A stretch of 64,000 nucleotides of DNA, from positions 1 to 64,000 of the forward strand of contig NZ_BSEV01000018.1 in the NCBI RefSeq assembly GCF_027922005.1, read 5' to 3'. This document shows positions 36,985 to 45,644 of the stretch, piece by piece. The DNA is from Streptosporangium carneum. Lineage in GTDB: Bacteria > Actinomycetota > Actinomycetes > Streptosporangiales > Streptosporangiaceae. Position numbers and translations under genes: made by a program. How positions within the stretch are numbered: position 1 is the stretch's first letter; the number at the start of each line of letters is the position of its first letter. The notes beneath the pieces are model-generated. The model did no database searches. It was not told the DNA's origin and saw nothing but the letters and a program-made list of their open reading frames with translations.

Positions 36985-38039
36985 TCGCGGGTCAGCAGGT
37001 ATCCGAGGTAGAGGCCGCCGACGGCCAGCGTGTAGACGCCGACGGGCAGGTTGCCCGGGATGGGCGACTGCTGCGCGGCGAGGTCGGCGAGCGTCAGCAG
37101 CAGCGCGCCGACCAGCGCGGCCAGCGTCAGATGCGGCCCCGGGCCGCCGGTGAGCCGTCTGGCGATCTGCGGGGCGGTCAGGGCGATGAACGCCACGGGG
37201 CCCGCGACGGCGACCGCGCCCGCGGACAGGACGACCGACAGCGTGACGGCGACGGCCCTCGTGCTCCTGGGCTCGGCGCCGAGTCCGGCGGCGAGCTCGT
37301 CGCCGAGCTCGGAGACGCCGAGGCGTCGTGAGGCGAGCGCGACGAGCGGGACGACGGCCAGCAGGACGATCCAGATCGTCGCGGCGTGCTCCCAGGAGCG
37401 CGCCGCCAGACTGCCGTTGACGTAGGCGGTGAGCACCGTGGCCTTGTCCCGCTCGACCGCGTAGACGACGTACTGGGTGAACGCGGTGGCGATCGCGTGG
37501 ACGCCGATGCCCGCGACGATGAGACGGCCCGGGTCGCGGAAGCCGGTCCCGGTCGACGCGTGGACCAGCACCATGGCCGCCGCCCCGCCCGCCAGGGCGC
37601 CCGCGGAGGCGGGCAGCGCGCCGGGCAGCAGGAGCGCGACGGCCGCCGCCCCGGCCCCCGCGCCCGCGCCGAGCCCGATCACGTCCGGGCTGCCGAGAGG
37701 GTTGCGGGTGACCGTCTGGAAAAGCGCGCCCGACAGGCCGAGCGCGGCTCCGACGCCGACGGCCACGACCAGGCGCGGGCCGCGCAGGCGCTCGAGGACG
37801 AACGCCTGCTTGCCCTCCGCCCCCCTGGTGAGGGCGCCCGCGAGGTCGGCGAGGGAGAGGCCGAGCCGTCCGAGCGACAGCGTGGCGACGGCGGCGGCGA
37901 CGAGGAGCGCCACGGTGACGACGGCGACGACGACGGAGGCGCGCGCGGCCGGGACCGCCACCGCGCGCCCGATCGTGACGAAGCCTCGCGGCGAGGGGGC
38001 CCGGACGCCGGAGCGTGTCCGTGTCATGCCGCGTCTCAT
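36963..38039 (-). CDS. FecCD-family siderophore permease
   Basis: This 358-aa permease starts at ATG 38039, overlapping the upstream stop (ATGA). Landmarks are LRGPRLVVAVGVGAALGLSG, VTRNPLGSPDVIGLGAGAGAGAA, ELGDELAAGLGAEP and GPVAFIALTAPQIARRL. The frame stays open to 38675, but that extension is a shadow of the neighbouring permease. It pairs with the gene at 38036 and overlaps the ATPase. Confidence 0.92.
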   Translation of the reverse strand: MRRGMTRTRSGVRAPSPRGFVTIGRAVAVPAARASVVVAVVTVALLVAAAVATLSLGRLGLSLADLAGALTRGAEGKQAFVLERLRGPRLVVAVGVGAALGLSGALFQTVTRNPLGSPDVIGLGAGAGAGAAAVALLLPGALPASAGALAGGAAAMVLVHASTGTGFRDPGRLIVAGIGVHAIATAFTQYVVYAVERDKATVLTAYVNGSLAARSWEHAATIWIVLLAVVPLVALASRRLGVSELGDELAAGLGAEPRSTRAVAVTLSVVLSAGAVAVAGPVAFIALTAPQIARRLTGGPGPHLTLAALVGALLLTLADLAAQQSPIPGNLPVGVYTLAVGGLYLGYLLTREWRKGSL

Positions 38040-39073
38040 CCTGTGCCTCTCATCCTGCGTACGGCCAGCAGCAGCGCCGGAGCACCGATGAACGCGGTCA
38101 CCACGCCCACCATCAGTTCCTGCGGGCGCAGGACGACGCGACCCACGACGTCCGCCAGGAGCAGCAGGGCGGGGCCGACGACGGCCGAGAACACGATCTG
38201 CGCGCGGAAGTCGACGCCGAGGAGCGCCCTGACGATGTGCGGCACGGCCAGGCCGACGAAGGCGATGGGGCCGACCGCGGCCGTCGCCGCCGTGCTCAGC
38301 AGCGTCGCCGCCAGGAGACCGCAGGAACGCGTCAGGGCGGGGCTCGCGCCGAGCGCCGTCGCGGACTCCTCGCCCAGCGCGAGCGTGTTGAGCCTCGGTC
38401 CCAGCAGCACGGCGAGCAGCAGGCCGGGGACGGCCAGGGGGAGGGCGGAGAACACGACGTCGAAGTCCCGCCCTCCCAGAGCGCCGACCACCCAGTAGCG
38501 ATAGCTGTCGAAGACCCGCGGGTTGCTCAGGGTCACCGCCTGGACGTAGGCGTTCAGCACCGCGGAGACGACCGCGCCGGACAGGACGAGCCGCACCAGG
38601 CCCGCGCCCGAGCCCGCGGAGCCGACGACGTGGACGACGAGCCCGGCCAGCAGCGCCCCCGGCAGCGCCCACCACAGGGTGGCCGAGGGGCCGGAAACGC
38701 CGAGGAAGGCCGTCGCGGTGACGATCCCGGCGGACGCGCCCGAGGTGATGCCGAAGAGCCCGGGATCGGCGAGGGGGTTGCGGGTGACGCCCTGCATCAG
38801 CGTTCCCGCGACGGCGAGGCAGAGCCCGGCGAGCAGTCCGAGCGCCGTCCGCGGGTAGCGGCTCTCGACGACCGTGGCGGTCTCCGGGGCCGCGTCGCCG
38901 GTGAGGACGTCCAGGACGTCCGCGGCCGAGGTGGGGTGACTGCCGAACGCGATGCTCGCGAGCACGGCGAGCGCGAGCACGAGGAGTCCGGCGGCCAGGA
39001 GGGACGCCTGCCGGGCGGCCCCGACGCGAGAGGCGCCGGGGCCGCCCGGCAGCGCGCGGGTGGCGGTGCTCAT
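38036..39073 (-). CDS. FecCD-family siderophore permease
   Basis: This 345-aa permease has YPRTALGLLAGLCLAVAG, GVTRNPLADPGLFGITSGA, YRYWVVGALGG, ALGEESATALGASP and GPIAFVGLAVPHIVRALLG. ATG at 39073 is 17 bp after the binding-protein stop. By its motifs it resembles the 33847 protein, while the 36963 protein resembles the 35010 protein, so the two permease pairs look like an ancient duplication. Confidence 0.92.
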   Translation of the reverse strand: MSTATRALPGGPGASRVGAARQASLLAAGLLVLALAVLASIAFGSHPTSAADVLDVLTGDAAPETATVVESRYPRTALGLLAGLCLAVAGTLMQGVTRNPLADPGLFGITSGASAGIVTATAFLGVSGPSATLWWALPGALLAGLVVHVVGSAGSGAGLVRLVLSGAVVSAVLNAYVQAVTLSNPRVFDSYRYWVVGALGGRDFDVVFSALPLAVPGLLLAVLLGPRLNTLALGEESATALGASPALTRSCGLLAATLLSTAATAAVGPIAFVGLAVPHIVRALLGVDFRAQIVFSAVVGPALLLLADVVGRVVLRPQELMVGVVTAFIGAPALLLAVRRMRGTG

Positions 39074-39090
39074 CGAGACGCGGAGCGGTG

Positions 39091-40143
39091 TCAGCGCTTG
39101 ACGGTGGCGACGGCCTTGTCGATCAGAGGCAGGTAGCGGTCGATCACCCACGGCACCGTGAGCGGGTTGATGATCGACGACGCGGTGACGAAGGGGGTGT
39201 CGGCGCTGAAGACGACGCCGCCGCGCTTGACCGCGGGGATCGCCGCGTACAGCTTCTGCCCCTCGATCTCCTTGCGGGTCTTCTCGTCGGTGTAGAAGGT
39301 GAAGAGCACGTCGCTGCCCGCGAGCTTCTGCGCGTTCTCCAGGCCGATGAGGGCCGAGTCGGTGCCCTCGGTCTCCTTGAAGGAGTCCACCACCGGATCG
39401 ACCGTGAGCCCGAGGGAGGAGACCATCTCGACCCGCTGCTCCCGCGGTTTGAACACGCCGAGGGTGCCGGGGCCGGTGGTGTAGATGTAGGAGAAGGTGA
39501 CGCCCTTGTACTGGGGCCGGGTCGCGGCCGCGTCGGCGAGCCGCTTCCTGAGGTCGGCGATCAGCTTCTGGGCCTCGGCGGGCTTGCCCAGCGCCTTGGA
39601 GATGATCTCGATCTGCTGGTCCCAGTTCGTGCTCCACGGAAGGTCCGGGTAGGCCACGGTCGGGGCGATGCCCGACAGGACGGCGTACTGCTCCTTCGTG
39701 ATGCCGGACCAGGGCGCGAGGATGACGTCGGGGTCGAGTTCGACGATCGTGTCGAAGTCGATGTCCTCGCCGCCCGCGAACTGCTTCGGCAGGGTGCCGC
39801 CCGCCTTGGTCACCGCCTCATGGATCCACGGCAGGTAACCGGTCTTGTCGCTGCCCCAGGCGTAGCTCTCGATCCCCACCGGGGTGAGGCCCAGCGCGAT
39901 CGAGGTCTCGGCGGACCCCTGCCCGAGGGTGACGACGCGCTCGGGCTGCTCGGTGATCTTCGCCTGGCCGAGCGCGCTGTCGATCGTGACCGGGAACGCG
40001 GAACCGCCGGTCTGCGCCGGAGCGGCGGCGGCGGGCTTCTCCTCAGGGGTGGAGGAGCAACCGCCGAGGGCCAGGGCGGCCATGGCGACGATCGCTGAGA
40101 GGGTGAGCGCAGGGCGGCGCGCACCGGTGAACCTGGACGGCAT
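39091..40143 (-). CDS. Siderophore-binding lipoprotein 2 (FepB/FecB-like)
   Basis: This 350-aa substrate-binding lipoprotein has lipobox LGGC (Cys29) and a Peripla_BP_2 fold with PERVVTLGQGSAETSIALGLTP and ELDPDVILAPWSGI. ATG 40143 is preferred because the signal peptide begins there; the open frame to 40236 adds no plausible signal. It heads the minus-strand import operon behind an iron box. It is clearly diverged from binding protein 1, so the two systems may see different ferric siderophores. Confidence 0.92.
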   Translation of the reverse strand: MPSRFTGARRPALTLSAIVAMAALALGGCSSTPEEKPAAAAPAQTGGSAFPVTIDSALGQAKITEQPERVVTLGQGSAETSIALGLTPVGIESYAWGSDKTGYLPWIHEAVTKAGGTLPKQFAGGEDIDFDTIVELDPDVILAPWSGITKEQYAVLSGIAPTVAYPDLPWSTNWDQQIEIISKALGKPAEAQKLIADLRKRLADAAATRPQYKGVTFSYIYTTGPGTLGVFKPREQRVEMVSSLGLTVDPVVDSFKETEGTDSALIGLENAQKLAGSDVLFTFYTDEKTRKEIEGQKLYAAIPAVKRGGVVFSADTPFVTASSIINPLTVPWVIDRYLPLIDKAVATVKR

Positions 40144-40259
40144 GGATGTTCCCTGTGTTTCGTCGGTCGCACAGTCGCGTCCCGCCGCCACGGGGAGGGG
40201 TGGGGCCGAGGACGGGGCAAAGGGGGAAGACTGCACGGGCCGGGACCCGGACGTTGAAG

Positions 40260-40278
40260 TTAGGTAAGACTAACCTAT
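40260..40278 (-). promoter_or_regulatory. Iron box of the second uptake operon
   Basis: TTAGGTAAGACTAACCTAT is a DtxR/IdeR-type box with one changed end base. On the minus strand a TTGAGA -35 precedes TAGTCT after 18 bp, and the TAGTCT lies inside the box. It lies 117 bp upstream of the binding-protein start. Confidence 0.85.
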
Positions 40279-40563
40279 GTAATATCAAGTTCTCAAACCA
40301 TGCTGAAAGTGCCTTATCTACGCGCTTTCCCCCCAAAAGCAGCATGTGAGTCGTGACACGGACGGTCGCTCCGGACGGCGCGGCGGTCTCCCGATCCCGG
40401 ACGACCCGGTGTTCTTCACGATCACGCCGGACGGCGAGGTGTTCTCACGGTCGCATCGGACGCGGCGGGGACGGCGGCCGCCGTACGGCGGGTGTGGATC
40501 TTCGGCTCGCGATCATCCGCCGGAGGCATGGACCCCGCCGGGGCGGCTCGATACGGTCGGCGG

Positions 40564-41373
40564 GTGACTTTTTCGATCGTGGCACGGTCGGGCGACGCCT
40601 ACGGGGTCACGGTGGCGAGCAAGTTCCTGGGGGCCGGGGCGCTCGTGCCCGCGGCCGAGGCGGGCGCGGGGGCGCTGGCGACCCAGGCGTGGGCGAACGT
40701 GGCGTTCCGCCCGCAGGGGCTGGCGATGCTGCGCACCGGCGTGCGCGCGCAGGACGTGGTGGCCGGGCTGACCGCCGCCGATCCGGGCCGGGCGCACCGC
40801 CAGCTGGGGGTGGTCGGTCCGGAGGGCGAGGGGGCGACCTTCACCGGCGAGGAGTGCCTGGACTGGGCGGGCGGGGCGGCCGGCGACGGCTACGCCGTCC
40901 AGGGCAACATGCTGACCGGCCCCGAGGTGGTCGAGGCGATGGAGTCGGCCTGGCTGGCGTCGGCCGAGCTGCCCTTCGCCCGGCGGTTGGCGGCCGCGCG
41001 CGCGGCGGGCGACGCGGCGGGCGGCGACCGCCGGGGCAGGCAGAGCGCGGCGCTGTACGTGGTCGAGGCGGGCGCGGGCTACGCGGGCTGGGGCGACGTC
41101 GCCTGCGACCTGCGTGTCGACGATCACCCGGATCCGGCGGCCGAGCTGGGGCGGCTGCTCGGGATCCACGAACTGCTGTTCGGCAAGCCCGACCCGGCGG
41201 CGCTGCTGGAGGTGGGGGGAGAGCTGGCCGAGGAGATCGAGGCCCGGGTGAAGCAGCTGGGATACGCGACGCTCGACCAGTGGGCCGGGGTGGAGAACCT
41301 CGAGGGCCGTCTGGTCGAAGGCCGGATCGACCCGGTGGTCCTGTCCCACCTCCGGGCCGCGGGCGAGCGGTAG
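40564..41373 (+). CDS. DUF1028 family protein
   Basis: This 269-aa DUF1028 protein belongs to a family with an Ntn-hydrolase-like fold but no settled function. The start VTFSIVARSGD is typical, followed by GVTVASKFLGAGALVPAAEAGAGALATQAWAN and QGNML. I place the start at GTG 40564: TACGGT (40552-40557) lies 6 nt upstream, as in a leaderless mRNA, and there is no ribosome-binding site. The in-frame extension to 40492 is not supported. It is convergent with the SARP gene. A link to the siderophore is not evident. Confidence 0.82.
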   Translation: MTFSIVARSGDAYGVTVASKFLGAGALVPAAEAGAGALATQAWANVAFRPQGLAMLRTGVRAQDVVAGLTAADPGRAHRQLGVVGPEGEGATFTGEECLDWAGGAAGDGYAVQGNMLTGPEVVEAMESAWLASAELPFARRLAAARAAGDAAGGDRRGRQSAALYVVEAGAGYAGWGDVACDLRVDDHPDPAAELGRLLGIHELLFGKPDPAALLEVGGELAEEIEARVKQLGYATLDQWAGVENLEGRLVEGRIDPVVLSHLRAAGER

Positions 41374-41410
41374 CTCTCCGGCCGGCCTCCGCGGGAGTCC
41401 CCTGGGCTCG

Positions 41411-44269
41411 TCATGGAGTCTTCCTCCTGCCGGGCGGGTCAGGTGGTGAGGCGGGGGCGGAGAGCCCTTCGAGAGCGGCCAGTTTCGCGCGAACCCCGTC
41501 CGCGCCGGGCAGGCCGAGGTCGTCGAGGATGTCCACCGCCTTTCGCCAGGCGTCACGGGCCGCACTCGGGACCCCCGCGGAGTGGTGGGTGTCGCCGAGG
41601 TGGGTGAGGATGCGCGCCTCCCAGTAGCGGTCCCTGAGCTCTCCGAGCAGCTCCAGGGCCTGCCGGTAGCACGCGACGGCCTGGATGTGATGACCGAGAT
41701 GGTGGTGTACGTAACCGAGGCGGTCCAGCGTCTCGCCCTGTCCGTGGAGGTCACCGATCTCCTGGAACAGGGCGAGCGAGCGCTGGCAGTTCGTCAGGGC
41801 CCGCCGGTGGTCGCCGAGTTGGGCCTGGAGCCAGCCGAGCGTGCTGAGGGCGAGGGCCTTCCCGTGCCGGTGATCGGCCGCGTCGAACAGCTCGAGACAC
41901 CGCCGGGCGTGGTGGAGCGCCTCCGTGTGGCGCCCCTGCCGCTCGGACAGCACGGCGAAGCTGTAGTGCGTCTGGGCCTGCCCCGGCTTCTCGCCGGCCA
42001 GGCGGAAGAGGGCGAGCGCGTCCTGGAGGTGGGCGCGGGCCTCGTCGAAACGGCCGAGCTGTATGTGGGCGTGGCCGGACTGCTGGTGGGCGCCGGCCTC
42101 CGTGGCGGGATCGGACAGCCGTCGGCCGGAGGTCACGGCCGCGCGTTGGGCGGCGATCCAGTCGTGCCAGTGCCCCTGCCGGTCGAGGAAGTCGGTGAGG
42201 GTCCAGGCCAGCTGCCAGGTGTGCGTGTCGAACCCGGCGTCGGACGCGTGCTCGACGGCGGCGAGCAGTACGGCATGCTCGGTGGTGAACCAGGTCAGCG
42301 CCTGCCTGTGGTCGGGGAGTCGTTCGGGGGTGACCCCCGCTCCGAGCGGGGCGAGGGGGATCGCGTCCCGGCACGCGTGCAGCAGCAGAGCGGCGGCGTA
42401 CGCGGTGTGCAGGTAGTGGTCCAGCGTCCGGTGGATCGCGGCCCGGCGTTGCTGGTCGGTGTCGGTGGCGTGCGCCTGTTCGGCGGCGTAGGCGCGCAGC
42501 AGGTCATGGAAGGCGTACCGGCCAGGAACGTGCTCGACGATCAGGTTCGCCCGGGTCAGCTCGGCCAGCAGAGACTGCACCTGACGCCTGGGAAGACCGG
42601 CGAGACTGGCCGTCGCCGAGGCCGAGATGTCCGGGCCCGGATGCAGGGCGAGGAGCCGGAACAGCAGGGCCGCCTGGGGGGCGAGGGTGCGGTACGACCA
42701 GGAGAGCACCGCGCGGACATCGGTGGCCGCGTCGCCTCCGGTGAGGACGTCCAGCCGGTTCTGCACGTCGCCGAGCTCCGTGGCCAGGGCGTGCAGCGGG
42801 AAGCGGAGGTGGGCGGCGGCCCTGGCGGCCACGACGGCCAGGGCCAGGGGAAGGTGGGCGCATCGGCTGATGATCTCTTCGACGGCCTGCGGTTCGTCCG
42901 CGATCCGGTCGGCGCCCAGCCGCAGGGTCAGCAGCTCCCGTGCCTCCACCGGGGTGAGCAGGTCGAGGGTGAGCGGGAGGGCGCCGTCGGCTACCAGACC
43001 GGCGAGCTGGTTACGGCTGGTCACCAGCGCCAGGCAGCCGGGGGCGCCGGGCAGCAGCGGGCGGACCTGGTCGGCGTTGCGGGCGTTGTCCAGCACGATG
43101 AGTATCCGGCGGCCTGCGAGCAGACTGCGGTACAGGGCGGACTGGGCGTCCACGCCGATCGGTATCCGCTGCGGTGTCACCTGCAGGGCGTCGAGGAATC
43201 CGCGCAACGCCTCCGCCGGATCCATCATCGAACCGCTCGGGTCGAACCCGCGCAGGTTCACGTACAACTGCCCGTCGGGGAACCGGTGGCGAACCTGGTG
43301 GGCCCAGTGCACGGCCAGCGCGGTCTTGCCCACTCCCGCGGTGCCGGCCAGCGCGCTGACGACCACGGTGGCGGCCTGCTCGTCCGAGGCGGGCAGGGCG
43401 GCGTGGAGCCTGGCCAGTTCGGCGTTCCGTCCGGAGAATCCGCGTATGTCCCGGGGCAGCTGGGCCAGGGCGACGGATGCGGGCCTGGGGTGCGGGGGCG
43501 TCACGGCCGGGCGCTGCCCGTCGAGGTCGTCACGCAGGATCGCCTGGTGCACCCGGCGGAGCTCCGCGCTGGCTTCGGCGCCCAGCTCCTCGACCAGCCG
43601 TCTGCGGGTGACGGAGTAGAGGTCGACGGCCTGAGTGGAGCGCCCCACCGTGTACAGGGCGCGCATCAGCACCGCGACCAACGGTTCGAGGAGCGGATTC
43701 TCGCCGACCAGGTCGGTCAGCGGGCCGATCACCGCGGCGGCGTTCTCGACCCGCAGCTCGGCGCGGGCCCATGCCGTGACCGCGTCGAGGTACTGCTGAC
43801 GCCAGCTCTGCCGCGTCCGGGCGGCCCACTGCCCGGTCAGACCGCCGAGAGGCTCCCCCTGCCACAACCCGAGCGCCTCGCGCAGCAGCGTCACCCGCTC
43901 GACGTCCGGGAGCTTCGGGGCACGTGCGGCCTGGAGCAGGTGCCGGAACCGGTGCACGTCCACTCGCTCAGGGGCGACCTCCAGCAGGTAGCCGCCGGAG
44001 CGGCGTACCAGCCGTGCCGAAGGTCCCGCCGGGCCGCCGGTCTGTTCCAGCAGGCGCCGGATACGGGCGACGTGGGCGTGCAGGGCTCGTCGGACGTGCT
44101 CAGGCGGCCGATCCTCCCAGATTCGGTCGATGAGGGTCTCGACTGTCACCGGCCTGCCCGCGTTCACTGCCAGCGACGCCAGCACCGCGCAGCGCTGGGG
44201 TGGTCCGGCCGAGATCGTCCCCTCCGCTGTGACGATCTCCACTGGTCCCAAAAGATGAAAAATGACCAT
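41411..44269 (-). CDS. AfsR-like SARP regulator with NB-ARC and TPR
   Basis: This 952-aa transcription activator has an OmpR-type winged helix at about 1-95, a bacterial activator domain at about 100-245, an NB-ARC ATPase at about 280-530 (P-loop GTAGVGKTAL, LIVLDNA), and a TPR-rich C-terminal third from about 650 to 930 with repeats such as LDRLGYVHHHLG. This is the AfsR layout, longer than pathway-specific SARPs. Its target is unknown. It could act on a nearby cluster, but the siderophore genes already have iron boxes. The upstream 420 bp is unusually AT-rich, consistent with a regulated promoter. Confidence 0.92.
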   Translation of the reverse strand: MVIFHLLGPVEIVTAEGTISAGPPQRCAVLASLAVNAGRPVTVETLIDRIWEDRPPEHVRRALHAHVARIRRLLEQTGGPAGPSARLVRRSGGYLLEVAPERVDVHRFRHLLQAARAPKLPDVERVTLLREALGLWQGEPLGGLTGQWAARTRQSWRQQYLDAVTAWARAELRVENAAAVIGPLTDLVGENPLLEPLVAVLMRALYTVGRSTQAVDLYSVTRRRLVEELGAEASAELRRVHQAILRDDLDGQRPAVTPPHPRPASVALAQLPRDIRGFSGRNAELARLHAALPASDEQAATVVVSALAGTAGVGKTALAVHWAHQVRHRFPDGQLYVNLRGFDPSGSMMDPAEALRGFLDALQVTPQRIPIGVDAQSALYRSLLAGRRILIVLDNARNADQVRPLLPGAPGCLALVTSRNQLAGLVADGALPLTLDLLTPVEARELLTLRLGADRIADEPQAVEEIISRCAHLPLALAVVAARAAAHLRFPLHALATELGDVQNRLDVLTGGDAATDVRAVLSWSYRTLAPQAALLFRLLALHPGPDISASATASLAGLPRRQVQSLLAELTRANLIVEHVPGRYAFHDLLRAYAAEQAHATDTDQQRRAAIHRTLDHYLHTAYAAALLLHACRDAIPLAPLGAGVTPERLPDHRQALTWFTTEHAVLLAAVEHASDAGFDTHTWQLAWTLTDFLDRQGHWHDWIAAQRAAVTSGRRLSDPATEAGAHQQSGHAHIQLGRFDEARAHLQDALALFRLAGEKPGQAQTHYSFAVLSERQGRHTEALHHARRCLELFDAADHRHGKALALSTLGWLQAQLGDHRRALTNCQRSLALFQEIGDLHGQGETLDRLGYVHHHLGHHIQAVACYRQALELLGELRDRYWEARILTHLGDTHHSAGVPSAARDAWRKAVDILDDLGLPGADGVRAKLAALEGLSAPASPPDPPGRRKTP

Positions 44270-44640
44270 ATTTCACCTCAAGTCCGAATGCGCTCACCAA
44301 CCTCCTCGCGGCCACATCATCGCAGTCGGTGATGTGAAATTGACAGCATTCAATTATTTATATAGATCCACTTACGAGAAAAGTGCTATATGGTGCTTTT
44401 TCTCCTTGTGGTCGGAAATTCATGAACAGTCGTCGGTGCGATCCGAGGAGATCGGCGACGGCCTGACTGCGGCCCCGCCGAATGCCGTCGAACGCCGGAC
44501 GGTCGTGACGTCGGCGCGCGGCGGCGACGCGGTGGGCGGTGACGCTGGACGGTGGCGCTGGGCGGTGGAGGGCGGGGTCTTGCCCCCCCGTGCGGCCGTG
44601 GCTCCCGACTCGATCCCTGATCCGTCTCCCGCTCGACGGC
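44270..44640. other. AT-rich promoter region of the SARP gene
   Basis: The part near 44335-44405 is markedly AT-rich for this genome, with TATATA-like sequence readable as a -10 on the minus strand for the SARP gene. A plus-strand TTGACA at 44340 has no gene behind it. No coding frame is credible. Confidence 0.4.
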
Positions 44641-44672
44641 GACCGCCACCCGGTGGTCGCCGGGTGGCGGTC
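44641..44672. terminator. Perfect 13-bp hairpin
   Basis: GACCGCCACCCGG (44641-44653) and its exact complement (44660-44672) enclose a 6-nt loop. It starts 22 bp past the stop of the minus-strand secreted protein gene and is its likely terminator. Confidence 0.75.
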
Positions 44673-44693
44673 GGTCCTTCTTCTGTCGGCTCG

Positions 44694-45230
44694 TCAGCCG
44701 CAGTAGCGGTGTTCGGGGGAGACGCTGGTGAACCTGACCGAGGGAGGCAGGACAGTCGCCCGCACCACGAAGCAGCCGCCCTGCTCGGAGGCGTCCTTGA
44801 GGTGGGGAAGCGCTCTGGCGTACGGATAGAGCGTGGCGACCGCGCACGCCGCGGCGATGGCGCGGTTGGGCACCCTGACGCAGATGATCTGCGCGGCGAT
44901 CTCGACGACCCAGCCGTGCTTGTCCAGATACGTGCTGATCGTCTGAGTGGTCGCCGAGCTGAAGTAGAAGGCGCATGCGCCGCCGCCGCAGACACGGCGG
45001 ACTCGCTGGCCCGCGGCCTTCGCCGACGACACGGGCGCGGTGGCGTCCGTGGCGGTGCTCGCGACGGTGAGCGGGCGGGTCGCGGTGGCGGTGGCGGTGG
45101 TGGTTACGGTGGCGGCATGAGCCGAGCCGGCGGGGCCGACGCTCAGCCACGCGACGGCCGACAGCAGGACAAGGGCCCGCCAGAAGCGGGCCGGGAGACG
45201 CGGGACGGGGACGGGGCAACGGTGATCCAC
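44694..45230 (-). CDS. Secreted cysteine-containing protein, unknown function
   Basis: The 178-aa product has a clear Sec signal (FWRALVLLSAVAWLSVGPAGSAHA), a Thr/Ala-rich linker, and a compact domain with six cysteines starting at RRVCGGGACAFYFS and ending HRYCG. I chose GTG 45230 because AAGGAG lies 8 nt upstream and the signal peptide follows directly. I do not recognise the family. Even Cys content suggests disulfides, so an extracellular structural, inhibitor or toxin-like role is possible. A strong terminator follows it. Confidence 0.65.
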   Translation of the reverse strand: MDHRCPVPVPRLPARFWRALVLLSAVAWLSVGPAGSAHAATVTTTATATATRPLTVASTATDATAPVSSAKAAGQRVRRVCGGGACAFYFSSATTQTISTYLDKHGWVVEIAAQIICVRVPNRAIAAACAVATLYPYARALPHLKDASEQGGCFVVRATVLPPSVRFTSVSPEHRYCG

Positions 45231-45644
45231 AGCAGCCACTCCTTGACCGGGGACGGATCTTCGTGGGCGGATCGGACGACGGCGGGGAAGCCGACGCGCC
45301 CATGCTCCGGTCGAGGTGCGGATGGAATGTTGTCGATATGTTGTCGCCGGACGGCTTTCCGCTCCCGGCGTGTCCAGGCCTGCGGAAAGGCTCCGCGCCG
45401 ATCGCCTCCCGCCGTGAGGCCCCAATGCGGGAAACGCGGCCGGGTGTCCATGCCGCGTCACCCGAAAGCCCTGAGACGGCATGGGGAAAGGCATTCCTTG
45501 AGGAAAACCCCGGCCGTTTCACCGGCCGCGGAGAGGTCAGGAGAAGAAACCGGCGGAACGCGGACGCCTGACCTCCGGCGGGTGTCCTCGTCGCGTCCGG
45601 CGGAACGCGGCGGAACCTGGTCGTCCGGCCTTTAGCCTCGTCGG
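45231..45644. other. Divergent intergenic region
   Basis: This 414-bp gap separates the divergent secreted-protein and hydrolase genes. It contains the TAGCCT -10 of the hydrolase at 45633-45638. No other feature is supported; frames through it look like shadows. Confidence 0.4.

Noticed and set aside
38040..38675. N-terminal extension of the permease at 36963
   Set aside because: The extra sequence overlaps another permease gene out of frame and lacks permease features; ATGA at 38036-38039 marks the real start.
44262..45635. 457-aa plus-strand frame opposite the secreted protein gene
   Set aside because: Gly/Arg-rich, no ribosome-binding site or domain, and antisense to a gene with a signal peptide and terminator.
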